DNA of 64,000 nucleotides from Bacillota bacterium (GTDB taxonomy: Bacteria > Bacillota > Negativicutes > Sporomusales > Sporomusaceae). This document shows positions 16,901 to 25,430 of the stretch, piece after piece. The position numbers were made by a program, and so were the translations under genes. The notes under the pieces are model-generated. The model saw only the letters and a program-made list of their open reading frames with translations. It made no database searches and had not been told where the DNA came from. The DNA is taken from contig JAGGAB010000011.1 of the NCBI GenBank assembly GCA_017889705.1, positions 36,249 to 100,248 on the forward strand, given 5' to 3'. Position 1 is the first letter of the stretch, and each line of letters begins with the position of its first letter.

Positions 16901-17974
16901 ATGCAGCCGGCCATTGTAGAATTGACTGGAGTTAAGGTATATCGTAACAATCGGTTAACCTTGAATATTGAACATCTGACAATTGCACCAGGTGAACTTG
17001 TTGCGATAGCTGGCCCAAATGGAGCCGGCAAAAGCACTTTGCTGCAGGTAGTTAACATGCTGCTGCCTTACCAGCAGGGAACACTTAACTTATTTGGGAA
17101 GGCTATAAACAAGCAAAGTGAACTAAACATTGCCCGCAGGCAGAGTTCTATGATGTTTCAGGAAACGCTGCTTGTTAATGGTACCGTATATGATAATGTG
17201 GCGTTACCGCTGATCTTTCGCAAGTATCCGAAAGAAAAGATTAGAGAACTTGTCATGTCGGCGCTGCAAACCTTTCAATGTCAACACTTAGCCAAACGAC
17301 AGGCCAGGCAATTATCTGGTGGTGAGGCGCAGCGGGTGGGACTGGCTCGCGCTCTTGTTTTTCAGCCCCGGCTACTGCTTTTAGATGAACCGTTTGCCGC
17401 GCTTGATACTGCTTCGCGAACCGCGATACTGACTGATTTAAAACAGGTGGCTGTACAGAATAAGCTGACAGTTATATTGATTAGTCATAATTTCAATGAA
17501 GTACTTACTTTTGCTGACAGGGTGGTTGTTTTAGCTGGCGGTGCTGTTATCCAAGACGATAAGCCGGAAGTGGTTTTGCGTCGACCGGCTACGCGGGAAG
17601 TGGCTAGTTTAGTGGATATGGACAATGTTTTGCCCTGTCATATGGAGACAGAGGCTGCACAAACTATTGTTCGTTTAGACGGGGGAGTGATTTTTCCCTA
17701 TAACCGTTCTGTAACAAGTAAGGCTAAAGCGTGTTGTCTTCCCGGCGATGCCATTTATATTCTGAACGAGAAGGCGCCTAGTCCTGAACAACCGCTTGTA
17801 ACGGTTAGTGTCAGGGTGGCCGGTATTACACCGGGAATCGGAACCTACAAAGTGAGCGTGGCAGTAGACGAGCTATCGCTTATTGCAAGAGTTCCCCGGG
17901 AACAAACACTTGGCTTAGTGATCGGAGAAAAGATTACGATCGGATTTAGTCCGGATGAGGTTCAGTTGATTTAA
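16901..17974 (+). CDS. tupC: Tungstate ABC transporter, ATP-binding protein
   Basis: A 357-residue ATPase. It has Walker A GPNGAGKST, Q-loop MMFQETLL, signature LSGGEAQRVGLARAL, Walker B LLLLDEPFAALD and H-loop ISHNF. After residue 240 a TOBE-like region (VSVRVAGITPGIGTYKVSVAVDE) may bind oxyanion and give trans-inhibition, as in ModC; that is inferred. ATG 16901 directly follows GGAGG; an upstream ATG at 16877 overlaps the tupB stop and is the alternative. Confidence 0.93.
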   Translation: MQPAIVELTGVKVYRNNRLTLNIEHLTIAPGELVAIAGPNGAGKSTLLQVVNMLLPYQQGTLNLFGKAINKQSELNIARRQSSMMFQETLLVNGTVYDNVALPLIFRKYPKEKIRELVMSALQTFQCQHLAKRQARQLSGGEAQRVGLARALVFQPRLLLLDEPFAALDTASRTAILTDLKQVAVQNKLTVILISHNFNEVLTFADRVVVLAGGAVIQDDKPEVVLRRPATREVASLVDMDNVLPCHMETEAAQTIVRLDGGVIFPYNRSVTSKAKACCLPGDAIYILNEKAPSPEQPLVTVSVRVAGITPGIGTYKVSVAVDELSLIARVPREQTLGLVIGEKITIGFSPDEVQLI

Positions 17975-18925
17975 CTATAGTTTGATTACTGCTTGTGCTA
18001 TCCGTCTAATGCCAGGTACCTGTTCAAGTTCGTCCAACAGCGAGAACAGTGCCTGGTCTTTATTTTTGGCTTCAATCATAACATCAAAATCTTGCTGCAC
18101 TTCTTTGGCTAACAAAAGGAAAGGGAGAAAATCAGATAAGCTGACATTATCGGCATGATTGCGGATTTGGGTGCTACTTTTGGGACTTGAGAAATGAATT
18201 TTCGGGATGGCACCATTCCAGGTCTTAATAATGGCCGGCCATAATTCCGCCAAATTTTCACCGTCATTATTGCAAGTGTGATGATGAATATCAAGCACCA
18301 TGGGACAACCGACGGTTTGACAAAGCTTGAGCACATCGGCGGCGGTGTAAATCTTATCATCATTCTCCAGCATAAGTCTAAGTCTGATACGATCAGGCAG
18401 CTCATTAAACTGGGTAATAAACCGGGCAAGAGCGGCCTCTTTTTCCTTATAGAGTCCGCCTACGTGGATAACCAGCTGCGGTTCAGCCGGTAATCTCATT
18501 GCCTCAAACATACTTGCATGATAGTTAAGGTCTTGGAGAGCCGCAGAGAGTACTTCGGTTTTGGGGCTGTTTAGTAAAGTGAAATGATCCGGATGGGCGC
18601 TGATTCTTAGATTATATCGTTTGATATAATCGCCTATTGCTTGCCACTCGGCAGCAAATTCATCTTGATAGTTCCAGCCGGAAGCAATAGGGTGAGTAGC
18701 TAATGGAACGAGTTTTGAGGTCAGGCGATAGAGGGCGATGTCATGAGCATAATTATAGCGAAGAATACGCAAGGTATTGCTAAGGTTTTCATGTGTTAAA
18801 CGGCGCAATTTGTTGATGCGTTCTGCATCTGGAATCTTTTCTAAGTTTTTTACTGTCACAGTTTTATTAGGTGACCCATGGGCAATATTAAGAGCAATTG
18901 CAACATAACCAAATCTTACTTGCAT
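17975..18925 (-). CDS. uvsE: UV DNA damage endonuclease UvsE
   Basis: A TIM-barrel repair nuclease that nicks 5' of UV photoproducts. The 316-residue protein matches UvsE throughout: RFGYVAIALN, LRRLTHENLSNTLRILRYN, RISAHPDHFTLLNSP, HVGGLYKEKEAALARF, LMLENDDKIYT and LDIHHHTCNN, which contain the metal-binding His, Asp and Glu residues. Its stop abuts the tupC stop with no bases between, so the convergent genes share a 3' boundary without a separate terminator. It has its own promoter upstream. Confidence 0.95.
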   Translation of the reverse strand: MQVRFGYVAIALNIAHGSPNKTVTVKNLEKIPDAERINKLRRLTHENLSNTLRILRYNYAHDIALYRLTSKLVPLATHPIASGWNYQDEFAAEWQAIGDYIKRYNLRISAHPDHFTLLNSPKTEVLSAALQDLNYHASMFEAMRLPAEPQLVIHVGGLYKEKEAALARFITQFNELPDRIRLRLMLENDDKIYTAADVLKLCQTVGCPMVLDIHHHTCNNDGENLAELWPAIIKTWNGAIPKIHFSSPKSSTQIRNHADNVSLSDFLPFLLLAKEVQQDFDVMIEAKNKDQALFSLLDELEQVPGIRRIAQAVIKL

Positions 18926-18964
18926 ATCTGTTTACCTCTTTACTATGCATTAAAATATATGTAT

Positions 18965-18994
18965 ATTATAATGCAGACAGTAAGTGATTATCAA
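18965..18994 (-). promoter_or_regulatory. Promoter of uvsE
   Basis: On the minus strand: TTGATA (18989-18994), 18-base spacer, TATAAT (18965-18970), about 40 bases before the start codon. Confidence 0.6.
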
Positions 18995-19118
18995 AAATGC
19001 AGCTAAATAGTAACATAAAAGCAGGGGTTGTTATTTCTTTCAGCGAATAAACTACCAAAGCTAACCAGGCTGTGAGAGTTTTGTTAAGTAATAGAAACGA
19101 TCTAGGAGTTGAAATAGC

Positions 19119-20750
19119 TTGTCGAAACCTATTTACATAATTGGTCACCGAAATCCTGATACTGATTCCATTTGCTCGGCAATTGCCTATGCCCACTTAA
19201 AGACCGCACTGGGTGAAAGCGTAATTCCGGCACGGGCCGGCAAAATCAATGCGGAAACCAAATTTGTATTAGATTATTTTAATATGCAGCCGCCACAGCT
19301 TATTCTTGATGTATATCCGCGGGCCAAGGATGTAATGCATGAAAAGCTTGTTACGATTCATCCCTGGAATACTTTGCGAAAGCTGGGGCAATTGATTAAA
19401 GAACATAAAGTGAAATCGATCCCGGTTGTAGAGAGTGATAACAGCGTGGTAGGAATAGTTACTGTCGGCGATCTGGCTGAGCGTTATGTTAATGAGCTAG
19501 GTATGCAGGATTTGCGGGAGACTGGTGTTGCTTATGCCGGGATATTGCGTTGCCTTAATGGTAGTTTGGTTTGTGGTGGTGAGTTGTCAAAAAGGATTGA
19601 AGGCAGTGTCAAAATTGCCGCTTCCCGTTCACAGACTATGGGCAAGGTTATTAAACCTGGTGATATTGTGCTTGTCGGCAATCGTACCAATGTCCAGTTA
19701 ACATGTATTGAAGTCGGCGTTGCTTGCCTGATTGTTACCGGTGATTTTCCGGTAGCTCCTGAAGTAGAAATGGCGGCCAAAGCGGCAGGAACCTATATTA
19801 TCAGGGCGCCGCATGACACCTATACCTGCGCGCGCTTAATCAATCAGAGTATTCCGGTGCGCAATGTCATGAAAAAGGAGGTAACCTCCTTTAAGCCTGA
19901 TGATCTTGTTGCCGATATAAAAAATACCATTATCCGTACTAGTTACCGGAATTACCCTGTTGTGCAAGCCGGAAAACTGGTTGGACTTATTGATCGGGAT
20001 AGACTGATTGCGCCTGAGCGTGATCAGATTATTTTGGTCGATCATAACGAACGCTCCCAGGCAGTGGATGGCATTGAAGAAGCCAAAATTGTTGAGATTG
20101 TTGATCATCACCGCCTAGGTGGTTTAGAAACCAGCGAACCTATATTTATCAGACATGAGCCGGTGGGTTCGACAGCCACAATTGTGGCTAACATGCACTG
20201 GCACCGTAATATATCAATCCCTCCGCAAATTGCAGGACTTTTGCTGGCGGCCATTATCTCCGATACCGTACTTTTCAAATCCCCGACAGCAACAGATAAA
20301 GACCGCGATACTGCAGATAAGCTGGCACAAATAACCGGGGTTGATATTCAGGAGTTTGGCATGGCCATGTTAAAGGCAGGCTCGGTTTTCGATAAGCTTA
20401 GTCCGGCAGACATTGTGGCGACAGATCTGAAAGAATTTCAGATTGGTGAATATTATGTGGCTATTAGCCAAATATCGGTTATGGACCCGGAAGGTTTGCT
20501 TGCACAGCAAAGTCAGCTGGAAGCAGCATTAGAGGTTATTTGCGGAAAAGAACAGTATAATATGGCAATATTATTGATTACCGGCATTGTGGATGAGGCA
20601 ACATATCTCTTGTATTATGGACAGCCTGGCAGTTTAATAACGGTTGCTTTTGGTGAGGGCCGGCCAGATAATACCTGGTATCTGCCAGGTGTTATGTCAC
20701 GCAAAAAGCAAGTTGTACCGCCGCTCATTGATGCTGCTCGCCGCTTGTAA
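19119..20750 (+). CDS. ppaC: Manganese-dependent inorganic pyrophosphatase with CBS-DRTGG-CBS insert
   Basis: Family II pyrophosphatase, 543 residues against about 310 for the simple form. The N-terminal DHH part has IGHRNPDTDSICSAIAYA. CBS motifs lie at about residues 70-120 and 245-300, and a DRTGG domain between them. The catalytic part resumes with VDHNERSQ and IVDHHRLGG, and the DHHA2 domain ends with SRKKQVVPPL (substrate binding). In this subfamily adenine nucleotides bind the CBS domains and regulate activity (family knowledge). The start is TTG 19119, with GGAG ten bases upstream; no ATG fits the N-terminus. Confidence 0.95.
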   Translation: MSKPIYIIGHRNPDTDSICSAIAYAHLKTALGESVIPARAGKINAETKFVLDYFNMQPPQLILDVYPRAKDVMHEKLVTIHPWNTLRKLGQLIKEHKVKSIPVVESDNSVVGIVTVGDLAERYVNELGMQDLRETGVAYAGILRCLNGSLVCGGELSKRIEGSVKIAASRSQTMGKVIKPGDIVLVGNRTNVQLTCIEVGVACLIVTGDFPVAPEVEMAAKAAGTYIIRAPHDTYTCARLINQSIPVRNVMKKEVTSFKPDDLVADIKNTIIRTSYRNYPVVQAGKLVGLIDRDRLIAPERDQIILVDHNERSQAVDGIEEAKIVEIVDHHRLGGLETSEPIFIRHEPVGSTATIVANMHWHRNISIPPQIAGLLLAAIISDTVLFKSPTATDKDRDTADKLAQITGVDIQEFGMAMLKAGSVFDKLSPADIVATDLKEFQIGEYYVAISQISVMDPEGLLAQQSQLEAALEVICGKEQYNMAILLITGIVDEATYLLYYGQPGSLITVAFGEGRPDNTWYLPGVMSRKKQVVPPLIDAARRL

Positions 20751-20777
20751 AAAAATAATGTTACTGCTGGATTTATA

Positions 20778-20786
20778 TGGTATAAT
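20778..20786 (+). promoter_or_regulatory. Extended -10 promoter upstream of the TSCPD gene
   Basis: TGG followed by TATAAT (20781-20786) forms an extended -10 element about 37 bases before the start. No clear -35 box is present. Confidence 0.5.
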
Positions 20787-20822
20787 GTTTCCATAATTCA
20801 TTGCAGGAAAGGAAGCGGACAG

Positions 20823-21068
20823 ATGAGTACTTACATAACTAGCGGCGTATGTGCAACTAAGATTGAGTTTGTAGTAGAAGACAATATTGTTAAAAAAATT
20901 GTATTCCAATCAGGCTGTCCAGGAAATTTGGAAGGCGTAAGCAGGCTCGCGGAAGGCATGAAAGTGGAAGAAGTAATTAGTAGACTTCAGGGGATCAAAT
21001 GCGGGGATAAGCTAACTTCTTGTCCTGATCAGCTGGCTAAAGCACTGGGACAATTGCAGAATAAATAA
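20823..21068 (+). CDS. TSCPD-domain protein (TIGR03905 type)
   Basis: An 81-residue protein with the motif TSCPDQLAKAL near the end and a conserved GVCATKIEF, FQSGCPGNLEGVSRLAEGM region. The TSCPD domain also occurs at the C-terminus of some class II ribonucleotide reductases, but the stand-alone form has no known function. Its four conserved Cys might bind metal. Start ATG behind GGAAAGGAAG. Confidence 0.88.
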   Translation: MSTYITSGVCATKIEFVVEDNIVKKIVFQSGCPGNLEGVSRLAEGMKVEEVISRLQGIKCGDKLTSCPDQLAKALGQLQNK

Positions 21069-21112
21069 AGACTTAATTCAGACAGCGTTTTAGAGATAAC
21101 TTGAGGTGGATT

Positions 21113-21424
21113 ATGTATTGCGAAATTGTTTATCAGAATACAGGCGAACGCTGGGGGATATTTCCTAAGGATATTGGTGAATTTCAAGCCCGGCTTTGCG
21201 AGATAGATGGTATAAATAAAGCTGCATGTGAAGATACTATTATCAAGAAGTCAGGTAAGATAGAAATTATGTCATGTTCATTCAGTCCTGACGAAAACAA
21301 CAAGCGCCATCAAAAGGCGCTGAACGAGCTGGAAGAAAAGTTAATAAAAGCAGGGTGGGAACCTTTGGCTGCCCAAGGTAAAGAATGGTATAGCCGTAGA
21401 TTTCATAAAGTAGACATAGAATAA
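21113..21424 (+). CDS. Hypothetical protein, about 103 residues
   Basis: Not recognised. ATG 21113 follows GAGGTGG. The protein is soluble and mixed in charge, with no signal or membrane segment. It has features such as ERWGIFPKDIGEF, a Lys/Glu-rich helix (KRHQKALNELEEKLIKAGW) and an aromatic end (KEWYSRRFHK). It lies between the TSCPD gene and the Tyr T-box promoter, and could be cotranscribed with the TSCPD gene. Confidence 0.65.
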   Translation: MYCEIVYQNTGERWGIFPKDIGEFQARLCEIDGINKAACEDTIIKKSGKIEIMSCSFSPDENNKRHQKALNELEEKLIKAGWEPLAAQGKEWYSRRFHKVDIE

Positions 21425-21430
21425 AAACTA

Positions 21431-21459
21431 TTGACAGTTATTTACTTCCATGATATAGT
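21431..21459 (+). promoter_or_regulatory. Promoter of the aroF2-tyrA leader
   Basis: TTGACA (21431-21436), 17-base spacer, TATAGT (21454-21459). It begins six bases after the stop of the preceding small gene, and transcription would start near 21466, at the beginning of the T-box leader. Confidence 0.8.
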
Positions 21460-21469
21460 CAATTTCAAT

Positions 21470-21741
21470 ACTATATTTAAATGCAATGAGTGGGATAAGT
21501 AAATTGGCTGTGCTATTTTCAGAGAGCCGGGGGGCGGTGTGACTCGGTAGGCGCGCAAATTGAAATACACCCACGAGCAGCAGGTTGAAAGGATTCCGAG
21601 TAGACCGCGCCGGCAGCTGCCGTTATCAGAGGCTAGGGTATCGGATTTTCCTGTACCTGAAAAAAGAGGCTTGCTATTTTAAGCAAGCAGGGTGGTACCG
21701 CGAGTGAAGTCTCGTCCCTGTTGAGGGATGGGGCTTTTTTT
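21470..21741 (+). promoter_or_regulatory. T-box leader with UAC (Tyr) specifier, controlling aroF2-tyrA
   Basis: The conserved T-box AGGGTGGTACCGCG begins at 21689 and is followed by a terminator. Stem I includes AGAGAGCCGGGG and GGTGTGACTCGG. The specifier is read as TAC at 21566-21568 in the context GAAATACACC. The Trp T-box later in the window has TGG in the matching place (GAATGGACC), which supports the alignment. A Tyr specifier agrees with tyrA downstream. Uncharged tRNA-Tyr would stabilise the antiterminator and switch the operon on. The 5' limit is approximate. Confidence 0.88.
21708..21741 (+). terminator. T-box terminator before aroF2
   Basis: A 12-bp stem with three G-U pairs (21708-21719 with 21724-21735, loop GTTG), then seven Ts. 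It is the regulated terminator of the Tyr T-box. Confidence 0.85.
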
Positions 21742-21767
21742 ATTTTACTCTATGGAGGCGATATATT

Positions 21768-22784
21768 ATGATTATTGTAATGAGTCCAACGGCCACGCAA
21801 CATGAAATTGACAATGTGATTGCCCGGGTGACAGGTGCCGGACTAAAAGTACATCTGTCTGAAGGGAAATTGCGCACAATTATTGGTTTAATAGGGGAGA
21901 AAAAACTTATGGCTCAATTGCCGTTAGAAGCTATGGCTGGCGTAGAGAAGGCAATATCTGTTACTGCCGGCTATAAACTGGTCAGCAGGGAAGTAAAAAG
22001 TGAAGACACTGTAATTGATATTGGCGGAGTAATTGTAGGCGGCAATAACCTTGTGGTAATGGCTGGTCCTTGTGCAGTAGAGAGTAGAGAACAACTATTA
22101 GAATCGGCACAGATTGTCAAAAATGCCGGTGCACAATTTTTGCGGGGCGGGGCTTACAAGCCCAGAACGTCGCCATACTCCTTTCAAGGGCTTGAAGAAG
22201 AAGGTTTAAAAATGCTGGCAGAAGCCAGAGAAATAACTGGCTTAAAAGTAGTTACCGAAGTGGTTGATATTCAATCAGTGGCGGTGGTAAGTGCTTATGC
22301 TGACGTGTTACAAATCGGCGCGCGCAACATGCAAAATTTCCAATTGCTAAAGGCTGTGGGAAAAAGCGGTATGCCGGTTTTACTAAAACGTGGTATGGCA
22401 GCCACCATCAATGAATGGATGCATGCTGCTGAATACATCCTCAGCGAAGGAAACTTCAATGTTATGTTTTGTGAACGTGGTATTCGGACATTTGAGGATT
22501 ATACCCGTAATACGCTGGATTTAAGTGCGGTTGCCGCACTCAAAAACTTAAGTCACCTACCGGTAATTGTTGACCCCAGTCATGGTACCGGGGTGTGGAA
22601 GCTGGTAACTCCTATGGCCAAGGCAGCTGTGGCCGGAGGAGCAGATGGGTTGATGATTGAGGTCCATCCTAACCCGGCGGAAGCCTTATCAGATGGCAGT
22701 CAGTCATTAACGCCAACTAATTTCCAGACACTGATGCATGAAGTAGGTTTAATTGCTGCGGCAGTTGGCAGGAAAATGGCATGA
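21768..22784 (+). CDS. aroF: DAHP synthase, type I-beta, copy 2
   Basis: A 338-residue paralogue of the copy at 3062, with the same architecture: N-terminal regulatory domain (about 1-68) and TIM barrel with [45 protein letters not shown] and VDPSHGTG. It catalyses the first step of aromatic synthesis. It overlaps tyrA by four bases (ATGA), so DAHP synthase supply is tied to tyrosine synthesis under the Tyr T-box. Confidence 0.95.
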   Translation: MIIVMSPTATQHEIDNVIARVTGAGLKVHLSEGKLRTIIGLIGEKKLMAQLPLEAMAGVEKAISVTAGYKLVSREVKSEDTVIDIGGVIVGGNNLVVMAGPCAVESREQLLESAQIVKNAGAQFLRGGAYKPRTSPYSFQGLEEEGLKMLAEAREITGLKVVTEVVDIQSVAVVSAYADVLQIGARNMQNFQLLKAVGKSGMPVLLKRGMAATINEWMHAAEYILSEGNFNVMFCERGIRTFEDYTRNTLDLSAVAALKNLSHLPVIVDPSHGTGVWKLVTPMAKAAVAGGADGLMIEVHPNPAEALSDGSQSLTPTNFQTLMHEVGLIAAAVGRKMA

Positions 22785-23665
22785 AGCCGGTTACCAGGCA
22801 GATTGCCATTATTGGAATGGGGTTAATTGGCGGTTCGCTGGGACTAGCGATTAAAGCTTCGCAAGGAGCTAAAGTTGAAGTTATTGGTATTGATACAAAC
22901 CAGGCTTCACTGGCTAAAGCAAAGCAAATAGGTGCTGCTGATATTGTTGGTAGTGATTATAAGGCCATTAGTACAGCTGATATGATTTTTATGTGTACGC
23001 CTGTATTGCAAATTTCCGTGATTATAAAAGAAATAGCGCCTTATCTAAAACAAGGCGCTATTTTGACAGACACCGGTAGTACGAAAACCTATCTAATGGA
23101 ACAAATAGCCGCTGTATTGCCAAAGGGTGTTCATTTTATTCCTGGTCATCCTATGGCCGGGCGTGAAAAAAGCGGCATTGAAGCCTCAGTTAAAAGTTTA
23201 TTTCACGATAAATGGTATATACTTACGCCAAGTCAGGATGTAGATTTGCGGGCAATACAAGACGTGCGGCAGGTAATTAGCTGGACAGGAGCCAAAATCA
23301 CAGAAATGAATGCCGCAGAGCATGACTGGTGTACGGCAATAATCAGCCATGTTCCGCATATTGGTGCGGCAGCGTTGGTAAATCTGCTCAAATATTCTAA
23401 GGATCAAGACAGCAGTATTAAGTTGGCTGGAGGGGGCTTTCGGGACACAACCCGGATTGCTTCTTCCAATGCCGATATGTGGGCTGACATCTGCATAACA
23501 AATGCAGATTGTATTGCCGACAGCCTGGATAAATTCAGCCAAATTATCAATGAGGTTGCTGCAAGTATTCGCCAGGGCGACAGGAACAATATTCATCATT
23601 TTTTTGTAGTTGCCAAAGAGCGGCGGGATAGGTTGCTGCTGCTTGAACAACAGGTTAACGAATAA
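22781..23665 (+). CDS. tyrA: Prephenate dehydrogenase
   Basis: Oxidatively decarboxylates prephenate to 4-hydroxyphenylpyruvate for tyrosine. The 294-residue protein begins with the Rossmann motif IIGMGLIGGSLGLAI, then TDTGSTK, FIPGHPMAGREKSG (active-site His and substrate contacts) and AIISHVPHIGAAAL. It lacks the C-terminal ACT domain that some Gram-positive TyrA proteins use for feedback, so control may depend mainly on the T-box. Its 3' end overlaps the convergent SGNH gene by 11 bases. Confidence 0.95.
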   Translation: MKPVTRQIAIIGMGLIGGSLGLAIKASQGAKVEVIGIDTNQASLAKAKQIGAADIVGSDYKAISTADMIFMCTPVLQISVIIKEIAPYLKQGAILTDTGSTKTYLMEQIAAVLPKGVHFIPGHPMAGREKSGIEASVKSLFHDKWYILTPSQDVDLRAIQDVRQVISWTGAKITEMNAAEHDWCTAIISHVPHIGAAALVNLLKYSKDQDSSIKLAGGGFRDTTRIASSNADMWADICITNADCIADSLDKFSQIINEVAASIRQGDRNNIHHFFVVAKERRDRLLLLEQQVNE

Positions 23666-25271
23666 CTCTCGCCCAATTGGCATTAATGATTTGGCCGATA
23701 AGCTTTTTGCCTTCAATGTCAGGGTGCAAGCCGTCAGTTGCCAGATAATCGGGAAGTTCGCGGCTGCTGTCCAGTAAATGCGGCTCAAGGTCAATAAAGT
23801 AGCGCTGCTGACGGATAAAATGATTGACAGTGTCAAACTCGTTTCGCCAATTAGTTACGGTTTCTTCATGAAAAACATCATTAATGGCATCAGGATTAAT
23901 TGGAGGCAAGGTCAAGAAGATAGGACGGATACCGTTTGTCAGGCATTTGTCACGAATATCGGCAAGTTCACTAATCACCTGATCGGCAGGGACACCGCCG
24001 CGCAAGCTGTTGGTGCCACCAAGAATAATAAGATATTTAGGCTTAAAAGGCAGTACATCATGGTCAAATCTGGCTAACATGGCTGCTGTGGTATCGCCGC
24101 TTTTGCCAAGATTGACAGCCGGAAACTTGAGATAAGTTTGATAGCTGTAGTCAAAGTCGGCAGGAGAGTAGGATATAGCGCCGCCACCATGGGTAATGCT
24201 GTCGCCAAAAGTTGCTACATAATGTCCACGGGATAAATCTACGGTAAATTCGGTGGCTTCGGAATAACCGCCTACCGGATTGCCAGCCGCATCAATACCG
24301 CGTACCCGCCAGTAATATTTTCCGGGCGTTATGCGAGGTTCATCATCATAACAATCGCTTAAGCCTGTAACGGTTTTATTCCATATTCGATAAACTGAAG
24401 GTTCAATTCCACCAGGGTTTTCCGGTGGTTGACTGGTAAGTTCAACTTCATGAGTTGGTGCGCCAAATACAGGTATCCAGGCGTAAGCCGGGTAAAGTGG
24501 TGGAGGTGAATTTTCTGGTTGATGGTTATTAATTACTGGTTTGGTTATCGGAATAATATCGCGGTTAAGCCAAATTTCAGTAGCATCAGAAAAGACGCCA
24601 AGTGGAGTGCCATGATTATTCAATGCCCGAACCCGCCAGAAGAGATTATCGCCTTTAAACCATGATAAATCGGCATTATAACCATTGGTAAAAACGTCCC
24701 GGGTCAAGAGCAGGTGTTTTTCCGAAGCATAAATATCGTTAGGATTTTCCGGTTGTTCTGCCAAAAATTCGAGTTCATAATAAACGGCTCCCGGTACCAG
24801 GGTCCAGGTCAGCATTGGCCGGATAGAGGACGGGGCAGTTGCTGGATAAAAAGAAGTAGGTTCAGGTTTTACTTTTTCAAAGGCAGCATCGGTTCCAATC
24901 AATGTATCTGTTACTTTAATATGGTCAGAGTATTTGCCTAGTGGCTGATGAAACAGCGTTTGAGCTGACACTCGCCAATAGGTGCGAAAAGGAAAATTTT
25001 CGCCAATAGACAGTTCGTTTTTCCAAGTGCGATAACTGACAATCCGTTCGGCAGCAGTGGCTTTTTTATTGTCCGCATCTGGCGGAAGACTTAGTGCTTC
25101 TACTTCATAGTAGGCAAAATAAGGCAGGCGCTGCCATTTTAGAACATATTCATTGGAAATATGATTAATTTCTAACTGCGGCTTAAAATTGGTAAGGCCG
25201 ACAGCTTCTGAGACTTCCAAGACATAGAACATGGAAAAGGTCAAGAGCGCAATAATCAATATTCGCTTCAC
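23655..25271 (-). CDS. Secreted SGNH/GDSL hydrolase with three N-terminal Fn3-like repeats
   Basis: A 538-residue protein. It has a signal peptide (about residues 1-22), three related beta-sandwich repeats of about 105 residues, each with a WRV motif near its end (TYWRVSAQT, LFWRVRALN, YYWRVRGID followed by G.PLG.YSDATEF-like text), and a C-terminal SGNH hydrolase. The hydrolase has ATFGDSITHGGG (nucleophile Ser), NLGKSGDTT, LGGTNSLRGG and DGLHPD (catalytic Asp/His). The substrate is probably an ester in the envelope or an extracellular polysaccharide; unknown. GTG 25271 is chosen since TAGGTG is correctly spaced; a GTG at 25280 is the alternative. Confidence 0.88.
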   Translation of the reverse strand: MKRILIIALLTFSMFYVLEVSEAVGLTNFKPQLEINHISNEYVLKWQRLPYFAYYEVEALSLPPDADNKKATAAERIVSYRTWKNELSIGENFPFRTYWRVSAQTLFHQPLGKYSDHIKVTDTLIGTDAAFEKVKPEPTSFYPATAPSSIRPMLTWTLVPGAVYYELEFLAEQPENPNDIYASEKHLLLTRDVFTNGYNADLSWFKGDNLFWRVRALNNHGTPLGVFSDATEIWLNRDIIPITKPVINNHQPENSPPPLYPAYAWIPVFGAPTHEVELTSQPPENPGGIEPSVYRIWNKTVTGLSDCYDDEPRITPGKYYWRVRGIDAAGNPVGGYSEATEFTVDLSRGHYVATFGDSITHGGGAISYSPADFDYSYQTYLKFPAVNLGKSGDTTAAMLARFDHDVLPFKPKYLIILGGTNSLRGGVPADQVISELADIRDKCLTNGIRPIFLTLPPINPDAINDVFHEETVTNWRNEFDTVNHFIRQQRYFIDLEPHLLDSSRELPDYLATDGLHPDIEGKKLIGQIINANWARVIR

Positions 25272-25352
25272 AGTATACACCTACCGAATCCTTTAGAACT
25301 ATATTACGTAAATATATAGTACCATATTTTTTTTATAATACAAAATACTAAC

Positions 25353-25383
25353 AAAACCGCTATTCTTTTTGAATAGCGGTTTT
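25353..25383. other. Strong hairpin between divergent SGNH and DedA genes
   Basis: A perfect 13-bp stem AAAACCGCTATTC (25353-25365) with its complement at 25371-25383 and a five-T loop. It resembles a terminator on either strand, but both neighbours point away from it. It may end stray transcription, act on a leader RNA, or bind a regulator. Confidence 0.55.
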
Positions 25384-25430
25384 GCAGTTTCCAGTTAAGT
25401 CTGGTAGAATATGAAACTGAGGAGGAGATT

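Noticed and set aside
23198..23836. A 212-codon minus-strand frame across tyrA and the SGNH 3' end
   Set aside because: It is antisense to two well-supported genes and has no protein-family features.
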